Of a stretch of 64,000 nt of DNA, positions 1-11,117 are shown in pieces. How positions within the stretch are numbered: the first letter of the stretch is position 1; each line of letters begins with the position of its first letter. The notes beneath the pieces are model-generated. The model was given only the letters and a program-made list of their open reading frames with translations, was not told the DNA's origin and made no database searches. A program made the position numbers and the translations under genes. The DNA is from Hirudo medicinalis (taxonomy: Eukaryota; Annelida; Clitellata; Hirudinida; Hirudinidae), in NCBI GenBank assembly GCA_011800805.1, contig MPNW01000127.1, forward strand, positions 82,959-146,958, in the 5' to 3' direction.

Positions 1-2
1 CC

Positions 3-1772
3 ACACTCCATCAATCATATGCAACATCTGGTCAAGTGCCCCTGATCCCTACGAGTCATGGCATCAATTCTTTGTATTGTGCTGCCAACAGTTTTATAAA
101 TCATCCGCCTCCATTTAGAAATCCAAGCATTTTGGATATTACACGGCCACCACCAAATGGCTCTCCTCGATTTCAATCCTCTTTCCAGCATCGGCCCTTC
201 ACCAACCCCGTGTTCTACAACCAATTTCGATCACCTCTGGCTGCAACTCAACATTCTCAATTTCAACACACAAATGAGGCCTTGACAGCACCTTTAACAT
301 CAAACTCACAATTTATTAAATCTCAGACAACATCAATGGATGACACATCTGTGGGCACTCAAAAGTCTGAGATGTCATTTACAAATAACCTGGCATCTTC
401 AGAAGTAATATCTCAACAAAGCCTTAATGCAGTTGGCAACTCTTTTGTTACCAGCAGCTCTTGGAAAACAGCAAATGAGGGACATTTCACCAATTCTGCA
501 AACTCTTATACCAATCCTCAGATTAGATTTTCTGGAACTCAAGAAACTGCAAGTCATCCCATTGACTCTGTGAAACCGACGAACGCTGCGGTTCCTGAGG
601 GCATCCTCAATTCTGGCCACATAACACAGAATAGCAATGCAGAGAAGTCGATGGATCCATTTTCTCTTTTGGACCAACTTTTGGCTCAAAGTAGAAAGTC
701 AGAAAAAACTTCCAATGGCAGCCAAAAGTCTCTCTTTGATTTACTGGCAAATAATGCCAAACCAACATCAGTGACATCTCTGGCTTCTGCTTCTTCGACG
801 CCTGTTTTGGACGATGTTCAGAGTTCGAATGAAAAAATTCAGTTTAATGGACTCAATCGTCCTTCACATGTTGAAGCAGCTCAAGTGGATCTGGCATGTG
901 ATTCAGAAGCATTTTCTGTCAATAATGTTAACCAAACAAACCCCAGTATTGCTCTGGAAAAGAATATATTGTCCACAGTTTCTGATATAAAACCTGACGT
1001 TTTTGAGATTCTCAAAAGCATCGTGAATTCTACCAAACAACCGGCTCCAACTGAGAAAGATGTTCAGGTTTCGAATCTGTCTCCGTCTCTGTCCTCCAGT
1101 AAGCAGACTCAAGAAAATGATTGCAGCCATTACACTACTGCAGAGTCAGATTTCATGCAACATGAGGTTTCAAGAGAGCCTACCATAGATTCTCAAAATC
1201 AATATTACTCTGAAGAGCAATATGACGATCCATCATTTGCTAGTGAAAATGAAAATGATTCCATGCAAGACAGAAATTTCTCTCCACCTACTGTGGTTCC
1301 TCCTAGTGGACCCCTGGTTGCTCCAAAGTGTTTCTTTGAGATCTACACAAATGTGGCTGGAAACTTTGGAGATCCAGAGGATGGAGAGATGGATGTCATG
1401 GATCCTTCCATGTCGGACATTCATGATGATTCCACGATGCTCCCTGGGCCACAAGAACAAGATTTCGATTGTTATGATAATTATGAAAGCCATGACAACT
1501 ACTATCCTGAAGATGACCTTAATGGCCAAAATTTCATTCCTGAAGTTTGCGAAGACTTCGGAGAGCATGTTGTTTACAATGACCATATGCCATTTAACGA
1601 AAATAATTACTTACCTCCAAGGCCACATTTCAATTTTAGGCCTGATTTCAACAGGAATCATTTTAACAGAAATGTTAGATTTGCACCTCCCCGTCCTCCC
1701 GGCTTTCATGAATTTCCTAGGCAACGATTTCCCGAACCAAGGTTTTTTGGAAGGGGCTACTTCCCTAGGTGA
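3..1772 (+). CDS. C-terminal exon of a large disordered protein (5' part outside the window)
   Basis: The frame is open from the window edge to a TGA at 1770-1772, giving about 589 residues, so this is the last exon of a gene that begins upstream. The sequence is rich in Ser, Asn, Gln and Thr, with no folded domain that I recognise. An acidic stretch (for example DPEDGEMDVMDPSMSDIHDD, about residues 455-475) precedes a basic, aromatic, proline-rich tail with alternating FNRN, RPP and FGRG motifs that ends in GYFPR. Such low-complexity tails with RPP/RG motifs are common in nuclear RNA-processing proteins, but that is inference only. No methionine is needed at the left edge. The gene converges with the ZC3H4/6-like gene on the other strand, with about 700 bp between the two stop codons. 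Function not recognised. Confidence 0.75.
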   Translation, partial: TLHQSYATSGQVPLIPTSHGINSLYCAANSFINHPPPFRNPSILDITRPPPNGSPRFQSSFQHRPFTNPVFYNQFRSPLAATQHSQFQHTNEALTAPLTSNSQFIKSQTTSMDDTSVGTQKSEMSFTNNLASSEVISQQSLNAVGNSFVTSSSWKTANEGHFTNSANSYTNPQIRFSGTQETASHPIDSVKPTNAAVPEGILNSGHITQNSNAEKSMDPFSLLDQLLAQSRKSEKTSNGSQKSLFDLLANNAKPTSVTSLASASSTPVLDDVQSSNEKIQFNGLNRPSHVEAAQVDLACDSEAFSVNNVNQTNPSIALEKNILSTVSDIKPDVFEILKSIVNSTKQPAPTEKDVQVSNLSPSLSSSKQTQENDCSHYTTAESDFMQHEVSREPTIDSQNQYYSEEQYDDPSFASENENDSMQDRNFSPPTVVPPSGPLVAPKCFFEIYTNVAGNFGDPEDGEMDVMDPSMSDIHDDSTMLPGPQEQDFDCYDNYESHDNYYPEDDLNGQNFIPEVCEDFGEHVVYNDHMPFNENNYLPPRPHFNFRPDFNRNHFNRNVRFAPPRPPGFHEFPRQRFPEPRFFGRGYFPR

Positions 1773-2472
1773 AGTCACCGACAGTTTCGTACTGATTGTT
1801 GTTGTGCATTGTTATTTTTACAGATTTGTTAATACAATATTATTGCTAAGGACATTACTTTGCATTGTCATTATTATATTTGTTTTCATTATTACTAATG
1901 CAATACACTTGTGATCAGATCATGTGTTTCAAAATTGGTAAATCTCGCATGGCTTTCGCTTTTATTGCTACTGCACTTCAGATGATCCATTCATAAAAGT
2001 TTCAAAGCGCACAAGAGACAAGGAAAATTATTTTAAAGGCTGAGCACAAAATTCTTGGACAATTTTGGTTGGCAGAACTAAATTGGATTAAATGAGTGAA
2101 TTCTTAAATTGCTGATTTCTGGCACTTGTTTGCTAAAATTCAGATTTATTATTCGCTATTAAGCTGGAGTGCTTTTAGTTCTGAAGATAGAAATATTTAA
2201 TTAGTCAAGTTATAGAAATAGCCCGAGGAATAATTTCAGTCTTTCAGTTTCTGGATGCTTACCAGAAGCTAATTTATCACACTTTAAAGTCCAAATGTTT
2301 GGGAGTTTTGGGTTTTGGAGCCATCTGGCAACTCAGGACAAATGGTTAAAAGGAATAAACTCGAATCCTTCAAACACAAAGTTCAACAAATTCCAAATTC
2401 GTTGTTTCTTTAGAACTAGTAGAAAAAAATGTTTAGAAAACAATCTTATGTACAAATACATTCACGAGAACT
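1773..2472. other. intergenic region between convergent 3' ends
   Basis: AT-rich spacer that should hold the 3' untranslated regions of both flanking genes. A TTTATT at 2145-2150 reads AATAAA on the minus strand and could be the poly(A) signal of the ZC3H4/6-like gene, about 330 nt past its stop. I see no clear AATAAA for the plus-strand gene. Reading frames here look like noise. Confidence 0.5.
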
Positions 2473-5400
2473 TCAGCAGAATGGAGATGTCGTCGGGTCT
2501 ATGGTCTTAAACATGTCCTTGAGATTTATTTCTTCCATTATTTCTGGTGATTGCTCTCCTGGGAGAAAAGGAGCCAAACCAGACACAGATGGCAAGTGCG
2601 AAGGAGAAATGTTATTTGTTTCACATTCAGCTGCAAAGTCTTTGCATTGGATTGCTTCATCGTTGTAATCATCTATATCCTCCAGCTCTTCTGTTGAATT
2701 GGACATGTACAAGCCAGTCAGTTCAAAGTTGGTACAATAACGAGGGAAGGTGGGGTTTGGGGAAGGTATCCTTGGAATTAGAGGCTTATGACCAGTGGAT
2801 GGCTCTACAAATTGAGGCTCCTTGGAGGAATTGGAGCTTGTGCTCAGAGCAGTCAGTGAACCTGTAATGGGTTCGTTACACTTTTCAATTCCTTTACATT
2901 CCTCTCCAGTTTTAGGTCCTAGTTTTTTCTTTTTAAAACGGGGATCATTTCTATAATCAACAATCTTCTTCTGACCCTTTCCTGATGATTTTATGCTGCT
3001 TCCCACTGGAGGGGACATAGACCCAGGGGGGTTCTGGCTAATCGAAGCCTCAAGTTGCTGAAAAAGTAAATTAGAATTGCAAATTATTCTTATCAACATT
3101 TGTTGATGGAGAACATTTATAAAATGTTTACCAGCATTTCCTGTTGGCATGTGAAGTCTGAAAAAAAATTGGAGAGATCTCTGGAAGGAGAGAAGAGAGG
3201 ACCAGAATTTTTTCTGTGTCTTATTTTATTTGCTCCACTCAAAGCTTTTTCTTCTAATTCTATGTTAGGAGCTGAGGTAGGAGGAATGAAAATATCTGGT
3301 AGGGTGTAAGGTTTACTAATTGATGAATCTGTTGGCGAAAGTAGAGATGGTGGTGAAAAAGCTGATTTCTTGATATCCAAGTTCTTTTCCTTTCTCACAT
3401 GACACCGAGGGTCTTCTAACTTATTTACATTGTCAAATTTGAATTCAGAGAGACTCCTCGAATAATTCTTCAGCCTGGGGTCTTCACAAGATGCAATGTC
3501 ATCTTTGAGGTTCATGAGCACATCAATTGGTATGGAAGGTCTGTAGTTATTGAGAACAAGTGGCCTGAGACAATATTCTACTTGCTTCAATGTACCGTCT
3601 ATTTCTAGCACTCCCTCGTCAGCTATTTCAGTCTCCTCAACAGCAAATGTCGAAGCTTGCTTGGGTTCTGGACATAATCAATTATTGTTTTTAGAAAAAT
3701 AATTTAAATAAATAAATATTTTAGAAAATAATCGCATGCACTGATTACAGAATGCACATGACCAACCATCCTCTTGTGCCACTTCAACTTTTTCCTCTTT
3801 GTTTTTTAGGCGGGGGTCGACACCCAGTTTTACACTGTTATTATTATTAATGCTGAGATTAGCATTGTTATTAGTGTCGCCGGGCATGTTAATGCAAGGG
3901 GTTTTGTCGTCATTTGTACAAAATGAGTTGCCTCAGCCACAGGCATACAGGAGCCATTAATTACTGGAGCTGCCCTAAATTAAACAATTAAACAGCTATT
4001 AAACATCATCACCAATAACTATTAATATGTATTAGACACTTACACTGGTGATGGAGTATTGACCAAGAACATTGGAGATTGGGTATTGAGAGTGTTTCTC
4101 ACAATATTTCGAATAATTTGATTGAAATCAAATCTTGGTGGAGGAAAAGGTGGCAGCTGTAAAAATGGTTGGGTGTTAACAGGTGGTATGTTAGATGGAA
4201 ACAAGCCCCTGGCATTTCTCCCCAAGATACCAGCGAGTGGTTGTTGAGGAGGAACAAACTGGTTGAGGATTTGGGGAGTTTGAATTCCTTGGTGGTGGGG
4301 CAAATTCACATGACGAGGTGGATTATTAGAAGCCATTCCATGTTGTAATGGATTCTGCAGAATGGGGCCACACACAGGAGCAGCCCCCAGGATTCCAGGT
4401 TGGGGACATGACACAGAATTGAGCCTGTTGATCCCTCTGATGACATTGCATTGCATAGGTAAAATATTTGGGGGAGGAATCCTTAATATCGAACGTGTCA
4501 TCCCCAACATTTTCGCAACTTGAACGTTATTTACGTTTTGGATAGCTTTCGCCTGCTGTTGCACAGGTTGACAGAAATCAGGCGAGCTCACGCAAATATT
4601 CGTGTACTGAAAAGCAAAGAACATCCTTAAATAAGATAATTCATATTTATATTTTATATTTATGTTTGAGAGACATCACTTAAGGTGATCTCCAGACTTC
4701 CTAGCACTGCCACAACTAAAGTTTCAAAGAGGATACAAATGTTGGAGCTCCAACATAAGCTTTTAAGGTCATTTTTTAGTGTTGGCTCAACTGAAGCCAA
4801 CATATTAGTTGTAAAAGCTTTCATGACTTTCCAATGTTTTGGCCATTCTCTCCTGGTTCATGTCAAAAACATTAACAGTGATAACAACAATAATAATAAT
4901 AAATCACGTACGCTTGGATCTGTTGGAGTGGTACAATGTGTGGTCTTGCAAGCGTCATCTTCTTCGTGGTTTTCCATTATATTTTCTTCAGCTTCTTGTC
5001 TTGCATTGACATGATCTTAAGACAATAATTTAAAAATGAATAACAGATGCCTGTAACAATTCAAATATGCAGATTCTTACCCCAATGATCTGGGAGATTA
5101 AATTTCTCGTTTTCATCCAAAATTTGATCTCGTTTCAAGGAGGGAGGAACGTCCTCATTGTTTTCCAGGCCCTTTCCGAAGTTGAACTCATCCTGAAGAG
5201 TTTCTCCAAAGTACTTGAATGTATTGGGAACTTCATTTTGAATAAGTTCCTCATGATACGTGTCTTTTTTATACCAGTCCACGCCGTAAGGCTTGCGACC
5301 CCATCCTTGTCTCTGCTTCTGGGAATTGTCTTGCTTCATGTAATCTGAAATAACCCAAACAAAGAATATGAAAAATATGCTTTTATCAAGAATTTACTTC

Positions 5401-7447
5401 GTAAATACCATTGTTATGGGCATTAGGATTATCTACCCCAAAATTTGATGTATTGAAGGGTGCATTTCCGTGACCGCCTTTCTTCTGACCCTTTGCAAAT
5501 TTGAGCGTTCGAGTGGGTCTTCAAGGAAAAAAATCAAATTAGAAATATAATTCACGCATATTATAACTAAAAGAGCCTAATGTTCAACCAAATGTGAAAC
5601 CTCATTCCTCTGTAACCGCCTCGATGAGAAGGTGACGGTCGCTTGGGGACATGACCAGGAGGAAATATTTCTATGTCAAGGAGAGACGGAATTTTCTTCC
5701 TATCTTCATGACTCTGTCGCTGAAAATCCTCTGCAAGGAATGAAACATTTAAGCATCTTTGACCAACTTCAATGGCAAGTAAATTAGAAATCTCAAATGA
5801 TTATTCGTACCCGTGGATCGTCTACAATCGCCGGGATTATTGACAGGTACACAAAGCTGAATAACATCAATTATTTTGTCAAATCAGTCAGATTAAATAG
5901 CTTTTCAAATCAAGTTATGACACCAACCAAGCTCTCAGTTTCTTCGGTCAATTCATCATGAGAGAATTTACAGAACTCACCGTCCTCGCATCCCCCCCTC
6001 AGGTGATAGTCTCTGCAAGGCCAATCGCGTGCATTCATCTTGTTAAGGAATGTCAGACTTTCAATATCTATTTGCGTGTGAGCGTCGTTTAAATGTAAGT
6101 CAAAGTTGAAAAGCAGTTATTTAAATTACAATTGCTTTGAGTGATTGTAAAAACTTTAGGTGCGAAGATGATATTAATAATAAACATGTCATCGGTGAGA
6201 AATTCAATAAGATCAGTTGCTTTAAGGATATCATGGTAGAATTGGCAGGTGGTTTTCTTACATGTTCCTGCCAAATAATGTCTGCACAGTTCAGCCTTCT
6301 TTTGAAATTGTGTACAGTGACTAAATGCACATTCATCACCCTTCACAACATTTAAAAAAATAATTATAAAATTGTAATTATTTTAGAGTCATAAGAAGGG
6401 AATGTGTATTACTTTAAAACATTTGCCTTCTAAAAAATATTTGCAAATTGGAACTTTATCAGCAGAATTGAACTTGCTTCTCTTGTTTGATAAATGCTTG
6501 AATGACTTGGGAGCATCATATTTGTGATCGTCTGTTTCCTGAATGTAATCAAGTGTTTCGCAAATTGAATTCGAGGGATTCCTTAATAAACATAAGCAAC
6601 AGATTGGAATATTCTTCTTCAAATATCTCACTCCAAAATTGAACATAAAATAACTTGCATCATTTCCAACAGACTTCTTTGTTTTTTTCCCTTTACGACG
6701 ACCCCTTCTTTTGTCTGAATGTCTAAAATGAATGACAAGTACCCTCAGTTATAAAAACTGTTTCATGCTAAGGCTTAATTACCTCCTCATCCTATGTGGT
6801 GGCTCGTACATCTCGGTTTCATTTTGACCGTGATACTGCCTCTCACAAAAACCACTCTCATCACCACATTCTTCTGCACTGCTATGTGGAGAGTCATGTG
6901 AACCTTTTGAAGCTTTGTTTTGGATGTTCCCACCGAATGACCTGTCATTTCCCATCCATCCATCGTGGCAGAAATCAGTGTCGCAATCGTTTAATGATTT
7001 TCGTTGGTGATCACTTGATGCGTGATATGCCTGTGTACATGCAATTAGAGATGGTCAAACAATTGATGACAAGCTGAATGTAAAGTGGTTTAAACTAAAC
7101 CAGGGAATAAAATTATATGTTGGAAAACTTAGATTTCATAAAGTACTTTGTCAGTCTCCTCCCTTTTTCTCTTTTTTGATTTTTTCTTTCTATCGTGATA
7201 ACTAGGGCTTTGTGACACACTCTCAACTGAAAGTTGATCAAAAAATTTGGTGATTTAGAGATAGGTGACTTCCATCATCTCAATGGGCTCTTATGTTAAA
7301 AAGTGAGGATTATTCACCATGTGATTGGTTAATTTCTTCAGCAGGGGGAACATCGTCAACAGTGTCGTCTAGTTCACCATCCTCCAACTCACCCTCTTCC
7401 ATATCAACATTGAGCTCACTCTTGTTCACACAATCTCCTCCATCCAT
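2473..7447 (-). CDS. ZC3H4/6: CCCH zinc-finger protein of the ZC3H4/ZC3H6 (suppressor of sable) family
   Basis: Likely nuclear RNA-binding regulator; the family (ZC3H4/6/8, fly su(s)) restrains unproductive transcription. The start ATG at 7447 opens an acidic N-terminus with EEGELEDGELDD, a family hallmark. A lysine/arginine-rich segment (KKKSKKRKR, then KRRGRRKGKKTKK) follows. Three CCCH fingers come next: ICKYFLEGKCFKGDEC, LCRHYLAGTCKKTTCQFYH and PCRDYHLRGGCEDGEFCKFSH. Then KIPSLLDIEIF, repeated DPRLKN/DPRF/DPRC boxes, and the diagnostic end FKTIDPTTSPFC. Exons I support: 7318-7447, 7147-7226, 6783-7030, 6413 to about 6722 (may contain an intron), 6232-6340, 5928-6028, about 5813-5862, about 5600-5732, 5409-5518, 5081-5344, about 4915-5018, 4044-4606, 3767-3974, 3132-3667 and 2473-3057. 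Phases agree at most junctions I checked. Odd points: one AT-AC intron and a one-base frame disagreement inside exon 3767-3974 (see findings). Confidence 0.9.
6029..6231 (-). other. U12-type AT-AC intron in the ZC3H4/6-like gene
   Basis: On the minus strand the intron opens with ATATCCTT directly after exon bases CCATG. It carries TTCCTTAAC (6050-6042), an exact match to the minor-spliceosome branch-site consensus, and ends in AC 13 nt beyond that element. Splicing joins CAT-G to GC-GAT, which gives FYHGDWPCRDYH. That restores the spacing His-x3-Pro-Cys found between fingers 2 and 3 in the vertebrate relatives. No GT-AG pair gives a comparable protein. Length 203 nt. Confidence 0.85.
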
Positions 7448-8968
7448 TCTACATATACAAAACACAAGTTCACAACAATCAAATTTCAAACATTTGGACG
7501 TTTGGAATAACATTTGGATTCATTAATTGGAAGCTGACGTGATTTTAAAGGAAAGGGAATGGATAGTGACTGATTCTTTAATATCAATCTTATCACGTTG
7601 AGATGATGGTTATGATACGAAGAATAATCATTCAACTGCTCGTGAACCAATCATGCACCCATCAAACTAACCATCCATCTACCAAAACAACCATCCATCC
7701 TTCCACCCACCAAACTAACCATCCATCTACCCATCAAACCAACCATCCATCCACCCGCCAAACCAACCATCCATCTACCTAACCAACCATTCATCCACCC
7801 ACCAAACCAACCATCCATCTACCTAACCAACCATCCATCCACCCACCCATCAAACCAACTATCCATCCACCGAACCAACCATCAACCCATCAAACCAGCC
7901 ATCCAACCGCGACCAGAACAATATCACATGACTCACAGATGGCGCCATTAAGACGAACTTCGCACCTAACGACGCTCGAGCTCCAAATACTAAGCTGCGG
8001 TCATTTTCATAATTTATGCAGCTGTGCGTATAAGGTCGTTCCACTAATCTGAGGGGGTGTACGAGTTGGCCTCCAAAACCATCACTAACCTAGTCACGCC
8101 AACGTCGGGTTATGTCGCAGCAGGCATGTCTAAAATAAGATTTTTAGGAGGGTCACATCAGTGGATCGAAATTCCCTAAATGAACGAGTCCAACCATCCG
8201 AAAAGGATTGGTGAAGAAGGCAAATGCATAATTTAACCTCGGCATGATCCAACTTAGCAGGAGCCGAGGCGATACGCAAGTCAATTAAACAACCAAGTAG
8301 AGCTAAAAGACCGGATTTGCGCGCAAATAAAGGAAGTTTTAGAAATCTGCGATCATTTTTAGTAGCGCGATTCTGCAAAAATTTGCTAAGTCCACCTACT
8401 AATCGTGCTAGGTTATTCCGGTCGAGTTTTGGGCCATTACTAACCAGACGTCAGCTTCCACATTTGTGAAATGATAAATGTCATCAATTCCATCATACCT
8501 AATTCAGAGTCTCAATGATGCCAAATACAACAAAACCTAATTTGCTAATAAAACGAAAGAAATATTACGGCGCATGGGCCAACATCAGACCTGGTAGAAT
8601 GACAAGTAGATTTTTACCAATTGTTTGTTTTAATTATCTCTCAAAAATATAAGTATTAGAAGACGTATCAGTCTCCTCAAATGTTCTTCTACCAAAACGT
8701 AGGAGCAGAAAAATGTCCGTTGTTTGCTAGGCGCCGCGGTCCAAGCAGCTCTACTATTTACGTCAGACGTTCTATAAATAAGACGAGTTCATTATTCAAA
8801 ACGAGGGGTGCCAGCATGCCAACGAGAATGGTTCGTTCGCGTACGGTACGATTGCGCGCAACGCACGGAGCTCAGCGGCGCAATAACATGACTTTCTAGT
8901 TAGACGCGACTGTAATTCTCATCGTTGCAAGACGATTTCGTTTCTGAAAAGGATACGTTTGTGGCAGA
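7448..8968. other. divergent intergenic region between the ZC3H4/6-like and MADF genes
   Basis: This 1.5 kb head-to-head spacer should hold both promoters. Its middle is a minisatellite (7640-7915). From about 8700 to 8900 the composition becomes richer in CG, with many CpG dinucleotides just ahead of the MADF gene, as expected of an unmethylated promoter region. I see no convincing TATA box and no convincing gene of its own. Confidence 0.5.
7640..7915. repeat. minisatellite based on CCATCCATCTACC / CAAACCAACC
   Basis: Irregular tandem array of CCATCCAT tetranucleotide blocks alternating with ACCAAACCAACC-like blocks, with unit lengths varying between about 20 and 40 bp. It gives no meaningful protein in any frame. 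Confidence 0.85.
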
Positions 8969-9859
8969 ATGTGCGCTAAAGCATGGCGCGAGTTTGACGA
9001 GTTGTTGATAAACAAAGTGCAAGAGTTTCCATACCTGTATAATTACAGAATGAGAGAATTTCGAAATTATGCCGCTAAACAAAGTGCTTGGGGGAAAATA
9101 GCCGAAGAATTGGGTAGCGAAGGTAGGTAAAATGACTTCGATTGAAAAAAATGAAGAAAATTGGCTCAAATTGTTCATAACTTTGAAGGCATTTGTTACA
9201 TCAGGAAATCACTGTCAACGACGATGGCGTCTGATTCGGGATTCTTACGTTCGCTTTAAAAGGGATCAGGGAACTCCTGTTGGAGTATCTTATACAAAAA
9301 AGGAAAAGAACCCATTGATGGATAACCTGAATTTTCTGGATGCCTTTGTGAAACATCGCAGGTTGTTGTGAATTTTGAATCTCATCTTTCCACCAGCCTA
9401 CTGGACCAACATTTATTGCTCAGCATCAAAACCGAAGTGGTCATGGATGAGGCGAACTGCACCGCCGAATGTGACGAAGGCTTCGGTCAGGAACACATGG
9501 GCACTTCGTTCTCAATGGGCAGTGACAACGACGACAACTCGTTTGGATCAAGTGGTGCTCACTATTCTGCCTTCGCTGGAAACAGTCTGCCTATTGTTTG
9601 CAAATCTGAATATTTCATTTCCAGTTGTAAGCCAGAAGGGGATGATATAGATCACAGAATTCATCTGAGTTCTCCTAAGGTAAACGAAGTGGCAAGATCG
9701 GACGAAGAATTGGAGTGTTTCGTTAGGTCAGTCTTCGGAACCCTGCACAGGTTTACCCCAAAGCAGCGAGCCGTGGCTAAAGTTCGCATCCAGCAGATGT
9801 TGCTGGAAATTGAATTTGGCGAGGAAGCCCTCAGTTCGCTAACTCGTGCAAACACTTGA
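8969..9859 (+). CDS. MADF-domain protein with BESS-like C-terminus
   Basis: Probable DNA-binding transcription regulator of the Adf-1 type. The start ATG at 8969 is followed by an N-terminal MADF domain: AWREFDELLINKVQEFPYLY, a helix ending in AWGKIAEELGSE, then CQRRWRLIRDSYVRFKRDQG, the C-x-x-R-W-x-x-L/I-R-D-x-Y signature. The C-terminal segment DEELECFVRSVFGTLHRF followed by KVRIQQMLLEIEFGEEA resembles a BESS protein-interaction motif; the middle is acidic and disordered. Predicted exons are 8969-9122, 9205-9361 and 9397-9859, with matching phases (1, then 2), giving 257 residues. The second intron would be only 35 nt. MADF/BESS families are large in arthropods but also occur elsewhere. An AATAAA at 10108-10113 is a plausible poly(A) signal. 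Confidence 0.8.
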
Positions 9860-11117
9860 CTGCTAATATCGTCGGTACGACACATCTGTGATTTCAGTTT
9901 TGTGCGTTGATATTGTTTACTTTCTCTTTGATGATTTTGAACTGTAAATCGGTAGCAGCTGGTTAATGATATGCAGAACAAATGGCCTTAAATGTATTTG
10001 GCAAACAACTAAATGATAAAAGGCACCTCGTTCGAATTTTGACGAGTTTTCATTTGTTCGTTGGTTTAATAATCACATCATCACGTCCCTGTAGCGAACG
10101 GGACCTTAATAAATTCTCATAATCAGGTGAAATAGGATCTGGGTGATTTTTGTTTCTGATGGATGGCTAATATACAGTTACTAGTGAGCGAGTGCGATGT
10201 GCTCGTCATCAGTAGCGATTTTTAAAGTACGCTCCAAGTAGCTGATTCGTGTCCTTCAATTCGGCAGTCAATCGACAGTTTTTACTTTCTTGTCGCAGAA
10301 GCTGTAGAAGGACGAGGCGATTTGCGTAGATCGTGCGGTTTGTAATAATAACAACAATAATAGATTAATTTATATGGTTTACGAACAGAGTTTTTGTCTG
10401 ACTTGAGCGGCGAAAGCTTACATGAGGCGGTAATTTCGTAAGTTCCATTCTGTACAAGTAAATATTTCCTCTCGGGAATTGCACGCACAATCAATGCTCA
10501 TGCAAGTAGGAAAACAGCAGACGCTCCTAGAGGGAAACCTTATCTCAAGAGATATTCTGTTGGACCAAGCGAATTTATAGATGCTAATTATTTCAAAGTT
10601 AAGAAGAAAGTAGCGAATGTCCAATCCAGATGTGATGCGGACAAAAATAAAGCAAAATCTAACACTTTAATGATTGACGCATCCCGGCAAGCAATCGTAC
10701 TTTGAGCATCTGCTATTTATCATCCAGAACAAGCAGCCACTTTATTTTCCAAACACATACTTATAATTCCATAAATCAATTTCGTATCAAGTACATTCAT
10801 GCTCCAATTCATCTAAACACTGATCGCAATCATCAGTAGAACAATCTTTAAATGTAAAATGCAATGCAAAATTAACACATTTAGAAACTACCTCAGTTCT
10901 CTGCAAAGGCTTTGAAGGTGGCATTATTCTGAATAAATACACATCAGACAATATCGTTCAAGTCTTCAGAGTTTGAAAAATCCAGACTTAATTTTTATTA
11001 CGTGCGTTGATTCTAAAGACGAAGTTGTAATTTAAGTTAAAGACAATGATGAAAACGATGAAACATGTAAAATGTGAGAAACAACTAAGTATCGAGTAGC
11101 TTATTTTAAAATTGGCT
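9860..11117. other. intergenic region between convergent MADF gene and UBE3B
   Basis: Holds the 3' untranslated regions of the MADF gene (AATAAA at 10108-10113) and of UBE3B (TTTATT at 10994-10999, that is AATAAA on the minus strand). Reading frames in it show no family resemblance. No RNA gene or mobile element was seen. Confidence 0.5.

Noticed and set aside
7640..7915. CRISPR-like alternation of repeats and spacers
   Set aside because: Units are tetranucleotide-derived and vary in length; this is a minisatellite in a eukaryotic genome.
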